Of a DNA stretch of 64,000 nt, positions 50,332-59,438 are shown piece after piece. Below the pieces are notes generated by a model. That model made no database searches, was not told the DNA's origin, and was given only the letters and a program-made list of their open reading frames with translations. Source of the DNA: Clostridium_I sp963725425 (lineage in GTDB: Bacteria; Bacillota; Clostridia; Clostridiales; Clostridiaceae); contig CAVRYJ010000041.1 in NCBI GenBank assembly GCA_963725425.1, forward strand, positions 1 to 64,000. The letters run 5' to 3'. Every line of letters begins with the position of its first letter. Position 1 is the first letter of the stretch. The translations under genes were made by a program, and so were the position numbers.

Positions 50332-50577
50332 TTAATCATCAAAAATATTGGCAACTAACTCTAATTGATCAGTTAGCAATTCTTCATCTATATTTTTTTC
50401 AATTTCTTTTATTAGTCTATAGATTTTATATTCATCCACATCATAGATTTGTTGAATTTCTTTTATTAATTCATAGATTTTAGACTCATCTGTGTTATAA
50501 ATTTCTGGATCCATACTCTTTTCAATATTGTAAATTTCTCTTAATAATATAGCAACCTTAAGTTTATTCTCCATCAT
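50332..50577 (-). CDS. Small helical protein with internal repeat
   Basis: 81 residues from the ATG at 50577 (GAGGAG eight bases upstream). Not recognised. Acidic, helical, with two similar segments: DESKIYELIKEIQQIYDV and DEYKIYRLIKEIEKNI. The weaker EIYNIEKSMDPEIYN may be a third copy. Coding status is likely from the ribosome binding site and codon pattern, but no function can be given. Confidence 0.5.
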   Translation of the reverse strand: MMENKLKVAILLREIYNIEKSMDPEIYNTDESKIYELIKEIQQIYDVDEYKIYRLIKEIEKNIDEELLTDQLELVANIFDD

Positions 50578-50584
50578 AATAAAA

Positions 50585-50768
50585 TCACTCCTCATTGTAT
50601 AATGATTTATATAATGTAAAATATGCTAGACAGCCTAATACTATTCCACCTAATACCTGTGTAATAATATATACTGACACCTTATCCCAATGGAATTTTC
50701 CTTTACAGCTAAAGATAAAGTAATCGCTGGATCAATTGTGGTTGAATCTATAGAAGGATACCATATGA
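50585..50768 (-). pseudogene. Aquaporin/glycerol-facilitator gene remnant
   Basis: About 57 codons of an MIP-family protein: TIDPAITLSLAVK, then after a one-base shift GKFHWDKVSVYIITQVLGG and CLAYFTLYKSLYNEE before a stop. This matches the first NPA box (here DPA) and the following helix. Both ends of the gene are gone, so it is dead. Confidence 0.65.
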
Positions 50769-51002
50769 CTCATGTTTAATAAGGTATAAACCGCATGAAA
50801 ATATCAAATTTATTAAATTATTATACATTCAGCGGAATATGAGTTATAAAACTATAAATTAAACATATATACATAGAAAAGATAGAAATTTAGTAAATGG
50901 TGATAAAAATAATATTATAATTCATTGAATGAATGTGAAATTAATATCATTGTTGATTGTGAGGTAAATTAATATTATAATCGACGGTAAGGGGGAATTA
51001 AT

Positions 51003-51803
51003 ATGAATATAGCAAGAGAAGAAAAATTAAGGATTTATCAAGAAGAATTAAAAAAGGCAAATGAGTCTGCTGAAAGTTATGTAGTTAATCAGTTGAAAAG
51101 TATGGCTGAAAGATTACAAGTAGTTGCAGATTCAGAAGGGTTTGGAGTGGATTATGGATTAGGTGAAAATGATAATGATATAGGTCCTATAAGTACTGAT
51201 AGTCCTTATGTTTCGGTCTATGCTCATAAAGATATTACAATGGCTGATTTTAAAGATAGTGATACATTCAAGGTACTTGGATCTTTAGATGAAGTTTCAA
51301 ATATACAGTTTATGGAGAATAAACAAGGAAGCTATGATATTGAGCCATTGTCATGTATGTATGTTGAATTTCCTGAGTTAACAGATTTAATATATGAGAC
51401 ATTGAAAACTACTATTACATGCCCTGAATGTGGATATGCTGATGTAAAGAATAAGTTTTCTGGAGAATCTGATTGTAGCGTAGAATGTCCTGAATGTCAT
51501 GAAATATTCAATCCTGCTAAGATTAAAGCTATAGCATTAATTAAGAATAGATTTACTTTTGTAGGAATGTTAGATCGAGATGGCACTATTTTAGAAAAAG
51601 TGGTGCCTTTCTCAGTTAGTAAAGGTGATAAAGAAGATGGAATACCTACCTATGAGCCTGGTGATTTGTATGGTACAGATGATGGTAATTACGCCATAGT
51701 TGGTAATCAGCATGGAACATTAACTATAGTAGATGATAACGATGACATGTATGATGTTGATGGATCGGATTTTGCATTATTGAACCCTCGTATAAAAGTA
51801 TAA
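51003..51803 (+). CDS. Hypothetical protein with a zinc ribbon
   Basis: 266 residues, not recognised. Residues 1-45 look like a coiled coil (REEKLRIYQEELKKANESAESYVV). Residues about 138-170 form a zinc ribbon with CPECGYAD and CPECHEIF, 18 residues apart. The C-terminal part has a beta-rich, D/G-rich region (GDLYGTDDGNYAIVGNQHGTL). The whole is acidic. GGGGG precedes the ATG. It stands alone between two remnants of lost genes, so it may be acquired. No function can be offered. Confidence 0.7.
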   Translation: MNIAREEKLRIYQEELKKANESAESYVVNQLKSMAERLQVVADSEGFGVDYGLGENDNDIGPISTDSPYVSVYAHKDITMADFKDSDTFKVLGSLDEVSNIQFMENKQGSYDIEPLSCMYVEFPELTDLIYETLKTTITCPECGYADVKNKFSGESDCSVECPECHEIFNPAKIKAIALIKNRFTFVGMLDRDGTILEKVVPFSVSKGDKEDGIPTYEPGDLYGTDDGNYAIVGNQHGTLTIVDDNDDMYDVDGSDFALLNPRIKV

Positions 51804-51875
51804 GACAAAGCACTGAACTTTTACACATGATTTTTCTAGGACACAGCCTGTGTTCTCAGCATTTAAAGCAAAAGA

Positions 51876-52325
51876 ATGAAGAACATCTCCTTATTTGGTA
51901 TAATTGAATCACGACAAACAAAAACCAAAGGCGATGTTCTTCATGAATACAATTATACCAAAAAATGATACCCAAAAATAGTTTAAATCTACTATAGATA
52001 TATTCTTTAGGAAAAATAGAATCAAATCTTTTCTAAAACGATCAAATCTTTCAAAAGAAAAATGGGTCCACTGTGGGGCAATATTTAAATTGCACGCATT
52101 TAAATTGGAGATAATTTTTATTTTTTCAGATGACTAAATCAATGGAAAAACGTACATGAAGATCAAAGTATGCAAATCCTATTTAAATCTTGGAACGGGA
52201 TTTCAAGGTCTTTGTTATGATTCAATGATTGCACATACAACAATTGCAATGCTCGCACTATGGGTGAACTATTTTTCCTTGCTTATGATGAGTTTCATGA
52301 CATATAATTTTGAGATGCCTTATTA
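51876..52325 (+). pseudogene. IS4-type transposase remnant
   Basis: The upstream hairpin ATGAAGAACATC (51876-51887) / GATGTTCTTCAT (51933-51944) is followed by MNTIIPKND (51943 on), then in another frame FFRKNRIKSFLKRSNLSKEK, and later KVCKSYLNLGTGFQGLCYDS and MIAHTTIAMLALWV. These are the N- and C-terminal ends of an IS4-like DDE transposase with most of the middle deleted. Confidence 0.7.
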
Positions 52326-52480
52326 GGAAATAAATAAAACTTCTATGGAAATTATAGACATACTATGAGGTAAAATGTAAAATATTTGTTGAAAACTGTA
52401 TATTGTTGTTTTAATCATCTCCAAAAATGTTATAATATATAAAAAGATGAATATAAATAATTTGAAGGAGCATGATCAAA

Positions 52481-52891
52481 ATGCAAACTGGAGAAGGTCT
52501 AGTAATTGAAGTCAGCGGTAACATCGCTAAAATCAAGACTGGGAGACATAATGATTGTAAGAATTGCGGTGCTTGTTCAGGAAATGATGCTATCATTATC
52601 AGTGCTAAAAATCCTAAAGGGGCAATGCCGGGTCAGAGAGTTGCTTATGAGGTAAAAGAGATTAATGCAGTAAAGGGGGTATTTATAGTTTTTGTTTTAC
52701 CATTAATCGTTGTATTTGTTGGAGTAATGTTAGGATGGTTACTAGGTAGCTTAATTGGAGGATATATTTTAACTTTTGAAGTATTGATAGGAGCGGTTGC
52801 TTTTATTTTAGCAATGATTTATATAAAATCAGTTGATCATTCAGCAAATGCAAGCGATAAATCATATCCAGTAATTATACGCATATTGTAA
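52481..52891 (+). CDS. rseC: SoxR-reducing/RseC family protein
   Basis: 136 residues from the ATG at 52481 (AAGGAG ten bases upstream). N-terminal GLVIEVSGNIAKIKTGRHNDCKNCGACSG holds a four-cysteine cluster motif; two membrane helices follow (residues about 65-125). RseC-like proteins often lie with rnf genes; in E. coli the complex reduces SoxR. Here it precedes rnfC and may be an accessory or assembly factor. Confidence 0.85.
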   Translation: MQTGEGLVIEVSGNIAKIKTGRHNDCKNCGACSGNDAIIISAKNPKGAMPGQRVAYEVKEINAVKGVFIVFVLPLIVVFVGVMLGWLLGSLIGGYILTFEVLIGAVAFILAMIYIKSVDHSANASDKSYPVIIRIL

Positions 52892-53257
52892 TAAATTCGG
52901 GAATAAACTAATTATAGTAAATTCTCAATTTATATATAAAATTTTAATGATTTTGTAATATACACATTAGATTATAAATAGAGTTCTTAGTTTCAGGTGG
53001 AGTTTTTTTTCTCCATCTGAAACTTAGAACTCGTTAGTCAGGTGTGTGTCAGGCGTTATACTCTAAAGAGAAAGCGATTGATGAAACTACAAAATGATTC
53101 ACACCAAGCAAAGCTTGGGTTCTCTACTTTTCTACTTTTATGCTTTTCCTACTTAGTAGAAGATGGGAGAGTTACGGATGGTAGTCATCGGATAAAAAAT
53201 AATTACTTATATTTTACAAGTAAACGATTTAAAAATAAATTTGTGAGGCGATTGTTA
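52892..53257 (+). promoter_or_regulatory. Structured leader of the rnf operon
   Basis: A 366-base gap with a 22-bp hairpin: arms 52981-53002 (GAGTTCTTAG...) and 53011-53032 (...CTTAGAACTC), eight Ts in the loop, one mismatch and one G-T pair. A second weaker structure pairs TCTACT with AGTAGA between 53100 and 53165. A frame from 53042 is open into rnfC but has no homology, so I take it as untranslated. It may be an attenuator or end the rseC transcript. Confidence 0.5.
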
Positions 53258-54577
53258 ATGGTACGAAGTTTTCTTGGAGGAATTCATCCAAAAGATGGTA
53301 AAAGTTATACTGCTGATAAGCCAATTGAATCTGTTCCATTCCCCGAAAAAGTAATTATTCCTATGAGACAGCATATTGGAGCCCTATGTGTGCCGATTGT
53401 CAAAGTTGGTGATACTGTTTATAAAGGACAAACTATTGCTAAAAGTGATGCTTTTGTTTCCAGCCCTATACATGCGACTATTTCTGGTGAAATTATAGAT
53501 ATTAGTGAATATCCTCATGCTTCTGGAAATAAATGTTTATCAATAGTTATTAAGAGTGATGGATTGGATCAATGGATAGAAGGTATTCCATTACAACGTG
53601 ATTGGCAAAAAATGGAGATAAAAGAGCTCAATGAGATTATTAAGAATTCAGGAATAGTTGGAATGGGGGGTGCTGCATTTCCAACTCATATAAAACTTTC
53701 TCCTGGGCCAGATAAAAAAATTGATACTTTTATACTTAATGCTGCTGAGTGTGAACCATACTTAACAGCAGATTATAGAATGATGATTGAATATTCACAG
53801 CGTATAGTAACTGGAGTTAATATAATTATGAAAATACTGGGGGTTAATAAGGGTTTTGTAGGAATTGAAGATAATAAACCTGAGGCTGTAAAAGTTATGG
53901 AAAAAGCTTTCAAAGGAACAAATGTTGATGTAGTAGCTTTGCCCACAAAGTATCCTCAGGGTGGAGAAAAAATGCTTATAAAGATACTTACAGATCGTGA
54001 AGTGCCTTCAGGTGGGCTTCCAGGAGATGTTGGCATCGTAGTTCAGAATGTTGGTACGGCAGTAGCAATTTGTGATGCTGTAGTTAACGGTATTCCACTT
54101 ATTGAAAGAGTTACTACAGTTTCAGGTGATGCAATAAAAGAACCAAAAAATCTATTATTAAGAATAGGTACAAGTTTTAAGGAGGCAATTGATTATTGTG
54201 GAGGATTTACTGTAACTCCTGAAAAAATAATTATGGGAGGACCAATGATGGGATTTGCACAATCCACTTTGGAAGTACCTATAATTAAAGGTGTCTCAGG
54301 AATACTCGCTTTAAGTAAATCAGTGGTGAATTCTGGAGAAGAATCCCCATGTATTAGATGCGGAAGATGTGTAGAGGCATGTCCAATGGGTTTAATACCG
54401 AGTATGTTAAGTATATTAGGAGAACAACAAAAGTACAAAGAAGCAAAAGAAGACTATAGTTTGTTCAACTGCATAGAGTGTGGGAGCTGTGTTTATGTTT
54501 GTCCCGCTAAAAGAAATATCGTTCAATATATAAGATATTCCAAAGCACAAAATGCAGCACAGTCAGCAAAGAAATAG
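53258..54577 (+). CDS. rnfC: Rnf complex subunit RnfC
   Basis: 439 residues from the ATG at 53258, chosen because RnfC proteins begin (M)xxSFLGGIHP. The NADH-binding Complex1_51K-like fold has GMGGAAFPTHIKLSP, ECEPYLTADYRMM and GGEKMLIKILT; two 4Fe-4S motifs end it: CIRCGRCVEACP and CIECGSCVYVCP. It is the soluble NAD-side subunit of the membrane ferredoxin:NAD oxidoreductase that pumps Na+ or H+. Confidence 0.97.
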   Translation: MVRSFLGGIHPKDGKSYTADKPIESVPFPEKVIIPMRQHIGALCVPIVKVGDTVYKGQTIAKSDAFVSSPIHATISGEIIDISEYPHASGNKCLSIVIKSDGLDQWIEGIPLQRDWQKMEIKELNEIIKNSGIVGMGGAAFPTHIKLSPGPDKKIDTFILNAAECEPYLTADYRMMIEYSQRIVTGVNIIMKILGVNKGFVGIEDNKPEAVKVMEKAFKGTNVDVVALPTKYPQGGEKMLIKILTDREVPSGGLPGDVGIVVQNVGTAVAICDAVVNGIPLIERVTTVSGDAIKEPKNLLLRIGTSFKEAIDYCGGFTVTPEKIIMGGPMMGFAQSTLEVPIIKGVSGILALSKSVVNSGEESPCIRCGRCVEACPMGLIPSMLSILGEQQKYKEAKEDYSLFNCIECGSCVYVCPAKRNIVQYIRYSKAQNAAQSAKK

Positions 54578-54590
54578 GAGGTAATAAAAA

Positions 54591-55583
54591 ATGAATTCAG
54601 AAATTAAAGCTCAAGAAAAAATATTTACCATTTCAGCTTCACCACATATTCGCTGTGAAGAATCAATTTCTAAAATAATGTGGAATGTAAATTTGGCGTT
54701 GGCACCTGCAGCTATTTTTGGGATATATCACTTCGGTCTTCCAGCTTTTATAAATATAGCTGTATCTATATTTTCTGCAGTGATTGCTGAGTATCTGGTA
54801 CAAAAATTTCGTAAGGTAAAGATTACTGCATTTGATGGTAGTGCATTCTTAACAGGTTTGTTATTAGCTATGAGTGTTTCACCGAATTTGCCTCCTGTAA
54901 TGATGGCAGTAGGTAGCTTCATTGCAATTGTAATAGCAAAGCAGTCCATGGGTGGTTTGGGTTTTAATATCTTTAATCCTGCACATATTGGAAGAGCAGC
55001 TTTAATGGTATCCTGGCCGATTGCAATGACAAACTGGACGAGTTTATCAACTAAGGTAGATGTAGTAACCAGTGCTACTCCTTTGGCTATATTAAAGCAA
55101 CAGGGATATTCGAAGCTTTTAGATACCTTTGGAGGACATACAGCTTTATATAAAGCAATGTTTATTGGAAATAGAAATGGAAGTATAGGAGAAACCTCTA
55201 CGATTCTACTTATATTAGGGGGAGTGTATCTGCTATATAAGGGCTATATTAATATTGAAATTCCTGTTTGTATGATTGGAACTGTAGGATTATTAACATG
55301 GATTTTTGCGCCTTCTGGTTTTTTTACAGGAGATCCACTTTTTAATATGATGGCTGGAGGACTGGTTATAGGAGCTTTCTTTATGGCGACGGATATGGTA
55401 ACTATTCCCATTACCCACAAAGGTCAGATAATTTTTGCTATTGGAGCTGGTATGATAACGGCCCTAATAAGATTAAAGGGAGGATATCCAGAAGGCGTTT
55501 GTTATTCAATTTTGCTAATGAATGCTGTAACACCGCTAATTGATCGATTTGTACAACCTAAAAAGTTTGGAGTAAGGGGGTAA
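54591..55583 (+). CDS. rnfD: Rnf complex subunit RnfD
   Basis: 330 residues, about ten membrane helices. The FMN-attachment threonine lies in the VTSATPLA stretch; DGSAFLTGLLLAMSVSP and FNIFNPAHIGRAALMVSW are conserved. FMN is attached covalently by ApbE in homologs. AGGAGG precedes the ATG; 13 bases follow rnfC. Confidence 0.97.
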   Translation: MNSEIKAQEKIFTISASPHIRCEESISKIMWNVNLALAPAAIFGIYHFGLPAFINIAVSIFSAVIAEYLVQKFRKVKITAFDGSAFLTGLLLAMSVSPNLPPVMMAVGSFIAIVIAKQSMGGLGFNIFNPAHIGRAALMVSWPIAMTNWTSLSTKVDVVTSATPLAILKQQGYSKLLDTFGGHTALYKAMFIGNRNGSIGETSTILLILGGVYLLYKGYINIEIPVCMIGTVGLLTWIFAPSGFFTGDPLFNMMAGGLVIGAFFMATDMVTIPITHKGQIIFAIGAGMITALIRLKGGYPEGVCYSILLMNAVTPLIDRFVQPKKFGVRG

Positions 55584-55587
55584 TTAA

Positions 55588-56151
55588 ATGTCTGGAGAAC
55601 ATGCTAATAAAGAATACTCAATTTTACAAATAACATTAAACCTAGCCGGGGCCTGTTTAATATCTGGATTAATAATTGCAGTGACATATTTTATAACTGC
55701 CCCCATCGCAACACAAAAAAATGAAATGTTAAAACAGCAGGCTATGAAGGATCTAGTTGCTAATGCGGATAGTTTTAAGTCTGTACCAAATAAAACTCAA
55801 TGGTTTGCTGCCGAAAAATCAGGAAAAGTAATAGCTTACATAGTTCCTAGTGAAACTAAGGGTTACGGAGGCGAAATTGATATGCTTGTGGCTGTTTCGA
55901 GTAATGGAAAGGTTATTGATTATAATATATTGACAACTAATGAAACTCCCGGTCTTGGATCTAATGCCTCAAAGGATTCTTTTAGAGATCGTTTCAAAGG
56001 AAAGAAATCTGCAGCGTTAAAGGTAGTGAAGGATCCATCTAATAAAATAAATATTCAAGCTATGACCGGGGCTACAATTACATCTACGGCAGTAACTAAG
56101 GGTGTTAAAGAAGCAGTTGACAAAGTTGATGAATTTGTGGGAGGTAAATAA
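55588..56151 (+). CDS. rnfG: Rnf complex subunit RnfG
   Basis: 187 residues. One N-terminal membrane helix (about 15-35) and an extracytoplasmic FMN-binding domain. GYGGEIDMLVAVSSNGKV and NETPGLGSNA are family blocks; TGATITSTAV holds the threonine that takes covalent FMN through ApbE. It passes electrons on the outer face of the membrane. Confidence 0.97.
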   Translation: MSGEHANKEYSILQITLNLAGACLISGLIIAVTYFITAPIATQKNEMLKQQAMKDLVANADSFKSVPNKTQWFAAEKSGKVIAYIVPSETKGYGGEIDMLVAVSSNGKVIDYNILTTNETPGLGSNASKDSFRDRFKGKKSAALKVVKDPSNKINIQAMTGATITSTAVTKGVKEAVDKVDEFVGGK

Positions 56152-56152
56152 G

Positions 56153-56773
56153 ATGAAAGAATTATGGAAGATATTTTATAAGGGACTATTTGATGAAAAT
56201 CCCATATTTAGATTGGCTTTAAGTCTTTGTCCAGCACTAGCCGTTACTACCTCAGTTATAAATGCATTAACCATGGGATTATCAGTAATGTTTGTTATAA
56301 CAACAAATAATACTGTAGTGTCTTTGACACGTAAGCTTGTAAATCCAAAGGTTCGTGTACCAGTTTATATAACATCAATTGCAACAATAGTAACTGTTTT
56401 ACAGCTTATATTACAAGCTTTTTTCCCAGTATTGTATAAAGCGTTAGGAATATATTTAGCATTAATAGTTGTATTTGCAATTATATTAGCAAGAGCTGAA
56501 GTATTTGCTTCTAAAAATAAGGTTATTCCCTCTTTCCTTGATGGACTTGGTATGGGATGTGGTTTTACAATTGCTATGCTTGCTATTGGAGTAATTAGAG
56601 AACTTTTGGGAAATGGAACCATACTAGGAATTACCATACTAGGATCTTGGTATAGTCCTGCTTTAATTATGATTTTACCACCTGGTGCATTCATACTAAT
56701 TGGTTATATGATTGGTGCTATAAAAATTTATGATGAAAAAAAAGAAGAAAGATTAAAAAGGAGTGAGGTATAA
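56153..56773 (+). CDS. rnfE: Rnf complex subunit RnfE
   Basis: 206 residues from the ATG at 56153, one base after the rnfG stop, with GGGAGG in the end of rnfG. Six membrane helices; conserved NPIFRLALSLCPALAVTTS and LDGLGMGCGFTIAMLAIGVIRELLG. It pairs with RnfA around a membrane iron-sulfur cluster. Confidence 0.97.
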   Translation: MKELWKIFYKGLFDENPIFRLALSLCPALAVTTSVINALTMGLSVMFVITTNNTVVSLTRKLVNPKVRVPVYITSIATIVTVLQLILQAFFPVLYKALGIYLALIVVFAIILARAEVFASKNKVIPSFLDGLGMGCGFTIAMLAIGVIRELLGNGTILGITILGSWYSPALIMILPPGAFILIGYMIGAIKIYDEKKEERLKRSEV

Positions 56774-57354
56774 TGGTAGCCTATTTAACCTTATTTATAA
56801 GCGCTGTAGTTGTAAATAATTTTGTGTTAACAAGATTTTTAGGACTGTGTATTTTCTTTGGAGTTTCTAAAAACCTAAGTGCATCTGTAGGAATGGGTAT
56901 GGCAGTTACATCCGTAATAACACTTAGCTCAATGTTATCTTGGGTAGTGTATCATTTTATACTTTTCCCTTTTCATTTAACATTTTTGACAACTGTAGTT
57001 TTTGTATTGTTAATAGCTAGTTTTGTACAATTATTAGAAATGATTATTAAAAAACAAGCACCTGCTTTATATAATATGTGGGGTATATATCTTGTTTTAA
57101 TTGCTACTAATTGTATAGTATTGTCTGTTCCAATTTTAAATGTAGAATCAAATTATCCTTTTTTAATGAGTGTAGTTTCAGCCGTTGGAGCGGGTGTTGG
57201 ATTTGCATTTGCATTGATACTTATGGCAAGTCTTAGAGAAAAATTGGTAAATGCCAAAGTACCTAAACCATTGGAAGGAATGGGGATAGCATTTATTTTA
57301 GCAGGTATGTTATCATTGGCTTTCCTTGGTTTTTCAGGAATGATAAAGAGTTAA
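56773..57354 (+). CDS. rnfA: Rnf complex subunit RnfA
   Basis: 193 residues, six membrane helices, homologous to RnfE. FVLTRFLGLCIFFGVSKN near residue 17 and ATNCIVLSVPI near 117 carry the cysteines expected to bind the intramembrane 2Fe-2S cluster. The start codon overlaps the rnfE stop. Confidence 0.97.
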   Translation: MVAYLTLFISAVVVNNFVLTRFLGLCIFFGVSKNLSASVGMGMAVTSVITLSSMLSWVVYHFILFPFHLTFLTTVVFVLLIASFVQLLEMIIKKQAPALYNMWGIYLVLIATNCIVLSVPILNVESNYPFLMSVVSAVGAGVGFAFALILMASLREKLVNAKVPKPLEGMGIAFILAGMLSLAFLGFSGMIKS

Positions 57355-57370
57355 CAGGGAGGAAAAAAAT

Positions 57371-58213
57371 ATGAACACAGCTATAATGATTTTAATAGTA
57401 ATGGTGGCACTTGGAATTGTATTTGGTTTTATTCTTGCTATTGCTAGTAAAAAATTTTCCATAGAAGTTGATCCAAAGATACATGAAGTAGAAGATATTC
57501 TTCCTAAAGGACAATGCGGTGCTTGTGGTTATGCAGGGTGTTCGGCCTATGCTGAGGCGGTGGTTTTAAATTCTGAGGTGCCACCAAATCTATGTGTTCC
57601 TGGTAAAGGACCTGTTGCAAATTTAGTAGCTGAGATTACAGGAAAAGCAGCTTCCAAGGTAGATCCTAAAGTAGCGCATATAAGATGTAATGGATCCATT
57701 GATAAATCAATCTTAAGTTATAACTATAAAGGAATAAAGGATTGTGTTGCTGCAAATTTGCTCCAAGGTGGGCCTAAAGGATGTAAATTTGGATGTATAG
57801 GCTTTGGAACTTGTGTAAAAAAATGTCCATTTGGCGCTATGACTATTGGAGAAGAAGGTTTACCAATAATTAATCTTAAAAGGTGTACTGGTTGTGGAAG
57901 TTGCGCAGCAGCTTGTCCTAAAAAAGTAATAGAGATGATATCTCCAGATTCTCCTGTAAAAGTAAATTGTAATTCTAATGATAGGGGAGCTGTAGCTAGA
58001 AAGCTTTGTTCAAATGCATGTTTAGGTTGTGGTCTTTGTAGAAAGAATTGTAGTTATGGAGCTATAAAAATCGAAAATAATCTTGCCATTGTTGATTCAA
58101 ACATATGTATTCTGCAATGCAACTCAGCTACTTGTATAGGTAAATGTCCTACAGGAGCAATAAAATCTGCTACTAGTGGCATAAATGAAAAATTAAAAGA
58201 TAAAGACGTGTAA
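57371..58213 (+). CDS. rnfB: Rnf complex subunit RnfB
   Basis: 280 residues. One N-terminal membrane helix, the four-cysteine motif CGACGYAGCSAYAEA...C, and several 4Fe-4S motifs: CIGFGTCVKKCP, CTGCGSCAAACP, CLGCGLCRKNC and CNSATCIGKCP. It takes electrons from reduced ferredoxin. Last gene of the set; order C-D-G-E-A-B is the clostridial one. Confidence 0.97.
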   Translation: MNTAIMILIVMVALGIVFGFILAIASKKFSIEVDPKIHEVEDILPKGQCGACGYAGCSAYAEAVVLNSEVPPNLCVPGKGPVANLVAEITGKAASKVDPKVAHIRCNGSIDKSILSYNYKGIKDCVAANLLQGGPKGCKFGCIGFGTCVKKCPFGAMTIGEEGLPIINLKRCTGCGSCAAACPKKVIEMISPDSPVKVNCNSNDRGAVARKLCSNACLGCGLCRKNCSYGAIKIENNLAIVDSNICILQCNSATCIGKCPTGAIKSATSGINEKLKDKDV

Positions 58214-58217
58214 TACA

Positions 58218-58441
58218 GGATATCGGAGGCAATATAGGAGTGGAAAATCTGATGATTATCTAGGTGTAATCAAGATATCCAATCAAGGATTATCAACATC
58301 AGGAGAGTATGAACAATACTTTATTAAAAACGGGAAAAATATCATCATGTTATGGATTCTAAAACTGGAGCGCCCACAGAAAATGGGGTTATGAGCTATA
58401 CAGTAGTAATTCAGGGTAATGTTAAAGATAATTCAATTTAG
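58218..58441 (+). pseudogene. Remnant of apbE (FAD:protein FMN transferase)
   Basis: About 74 codons in three frames. DIGGNIG appears first, then DDYLGVIKISNQGLSTSGEYEQYFIKNG, then, after one added A in the A5 run near 58336, KYHHVMDSKTGAPTENGVMS. These are the GGN, SGEYE and H-x-(L/M)DxxTG blocks of ApbE. The N-terminal third and C-terminus are missing. ApbE attaches FMN to RnfD and RnfG, so this is a decayed copy of the enzyme that services the operon beside it. Confidence 0.8.
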
Positions 58442-58481
58442 TTAAAAGAGACTAGCATACTGATTTGTTATTTTCTTGAAT

Positions 58482-58530
58482 ATGGCTAATAAATAACCAA
58501 CGGCTAAGCCGTTGGTTATTTATTAGCCAT
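58482..58530. terminator. Perfect 49-base palindrome between convergent genes
   Basis: Arms 58482-58505 and 58507-58530 are exact complements (24 bp) around one base; ends ATGGCTAATAAATAACC / GGTTATTTATTAGCCAT. It contains the last codons and stop of the minus-strand gene and can serve as a terminator both ways, though no long T run follows. Confidence 0.75.
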
Positions 58531-59038
58531 TAAGGTAACGCAACTTAGATAAATGTTTAACCACATAATTTCCTGTTATACCAATGAAAACTCCAGTTCC
58601 TATACCTGCTATTGATAAAATTGGCAAGTAAAGCATAACAGCAATATTTTTAACTATAGCTGAAGCCACAAGTAATTGCCCTATATTATGAAATACAGCA
58701 CCTGTTGCACTTACACCTATAATGCTAATTTTATCTTTTACAAATTTTTTCATACATATCATGGCAAAATAACTAAGAATGGCACCTGATGCGCTATACA
58801 TAAGGCTTGCCATATTACCAACTAGGGTTGCTGAAAGTATAAGTCTCAGTATTATTATTAAAAAAACATCTTTCTTACTGTTTAAGGTATATAGTGCTAT
58901 TACTGTAATTAAGTTTGTAAGCCCAAGCTTTGCACCTGGTGCAATAAAAGGCACAGGAATCATACCTTCAATTACATAAAGTACTAAAGATTGCGCAACT
59001 AAAAGCGCTATATAAATTATTCGGAATGTTTTCTTCAT
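58523..59038 (-). CDS. Gx transporter / Hpre_diP_synt_I family membrane protein
   Basis: 171 residues from the ATG at 59038 (GAGGTGA upstream; the GTG at 59047 is part of it). About five membrane helices; VIEGMIPVPFIAPGAKLGLTNLITV and GNMASLMYSASGAILSYFAM, HNIGQLLVA match PF07456. Once named heptaprenyl diphosphate synthase component I, the family looks like an ECF-type substrate-binding membrane protein. It is often found with NusG_II proteins and rnf genes; the role is not established. Confidence 0.85.
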   Translation of the reverse strand: MKKTFRIIYIALLVAQSLVLYVIEGMIPVPFIAPGAKLGLTNLITVIALYTLNSKKDVFLIIILRLILSATLVGNMASLMYSASGAILSYFAMICMKKFVKDKISIIGVSATGAVFHNIGQLLVASAIVKNIAVMLYLPILSIAGIGTGVFIGITGNYVVKHLSKLRYLNG

Positions 59039-59048
59039 TTGTTTCACC

Positions 59049-59438
59049 TCAGCGTGCTGGTATAATATCAGTGTTTTGTTTATTATAATGGGTCTTCACT
59101 TCAATCATCAATTTATGAGGAAGGCATATTATGCTTTGACCTGGCTTTGATATAAAACCGGTTTTTATACATATTTTATCTTTACAATCTGCATCTATTA
59201 TTCCAATTGACTGATCCGAAACTTTAATTTTATTGTATCCGTACTTTGATTTTATGTCTATGAGATCTTCACCTTTATGTTCAGATAAAGGTATTGTTTT
59301 ATAGAACTTTCCTTCTAAAGTTATTTCTGCATATGTTTCTGTATACTGCTTGTTCATCATTACGCCCAGAACAATTTCAGGAATAAAGGATAAAACTATT
59401 AATAACAGTATGACGATTATATCCCCTTTTTTAAACAT
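59049..59438 (-). CDS. NusG domain II-containing membrane protein
   Basis: 129 residues. One membrane helix (residues 7-28), then a NusG-II fold with YGYNKIKVSDQSIGIIDADCKDKICIKTGFI and CLPHKLMIEV (PF07009). It precedes the Gx gene by ten bases. The pair with the adjacent rnf genes and apbE is common in Firmicutes and points to redox work outside the membrane; function is inferred from context. Confidence 0.85.
   Translation of the reverse strand: MFKKGDIIVILLLIVLSFIPEIVLGVMMNKQYTETYAEITLEGKFYKTIPLSEHKGEDLIDIKSKYGYNKIKVSDQSIGIIDADCKDKICIKTGFISKPGQSIICLPHKLMIEVKTHYNKQNTDIIPAR

Noticed and set aside
53042..53257. 72-codon N-terminal extension of rnfC
   Set aside because: RnfC homology begins at the ATG at 53258, and the extension overlaps leader structures.
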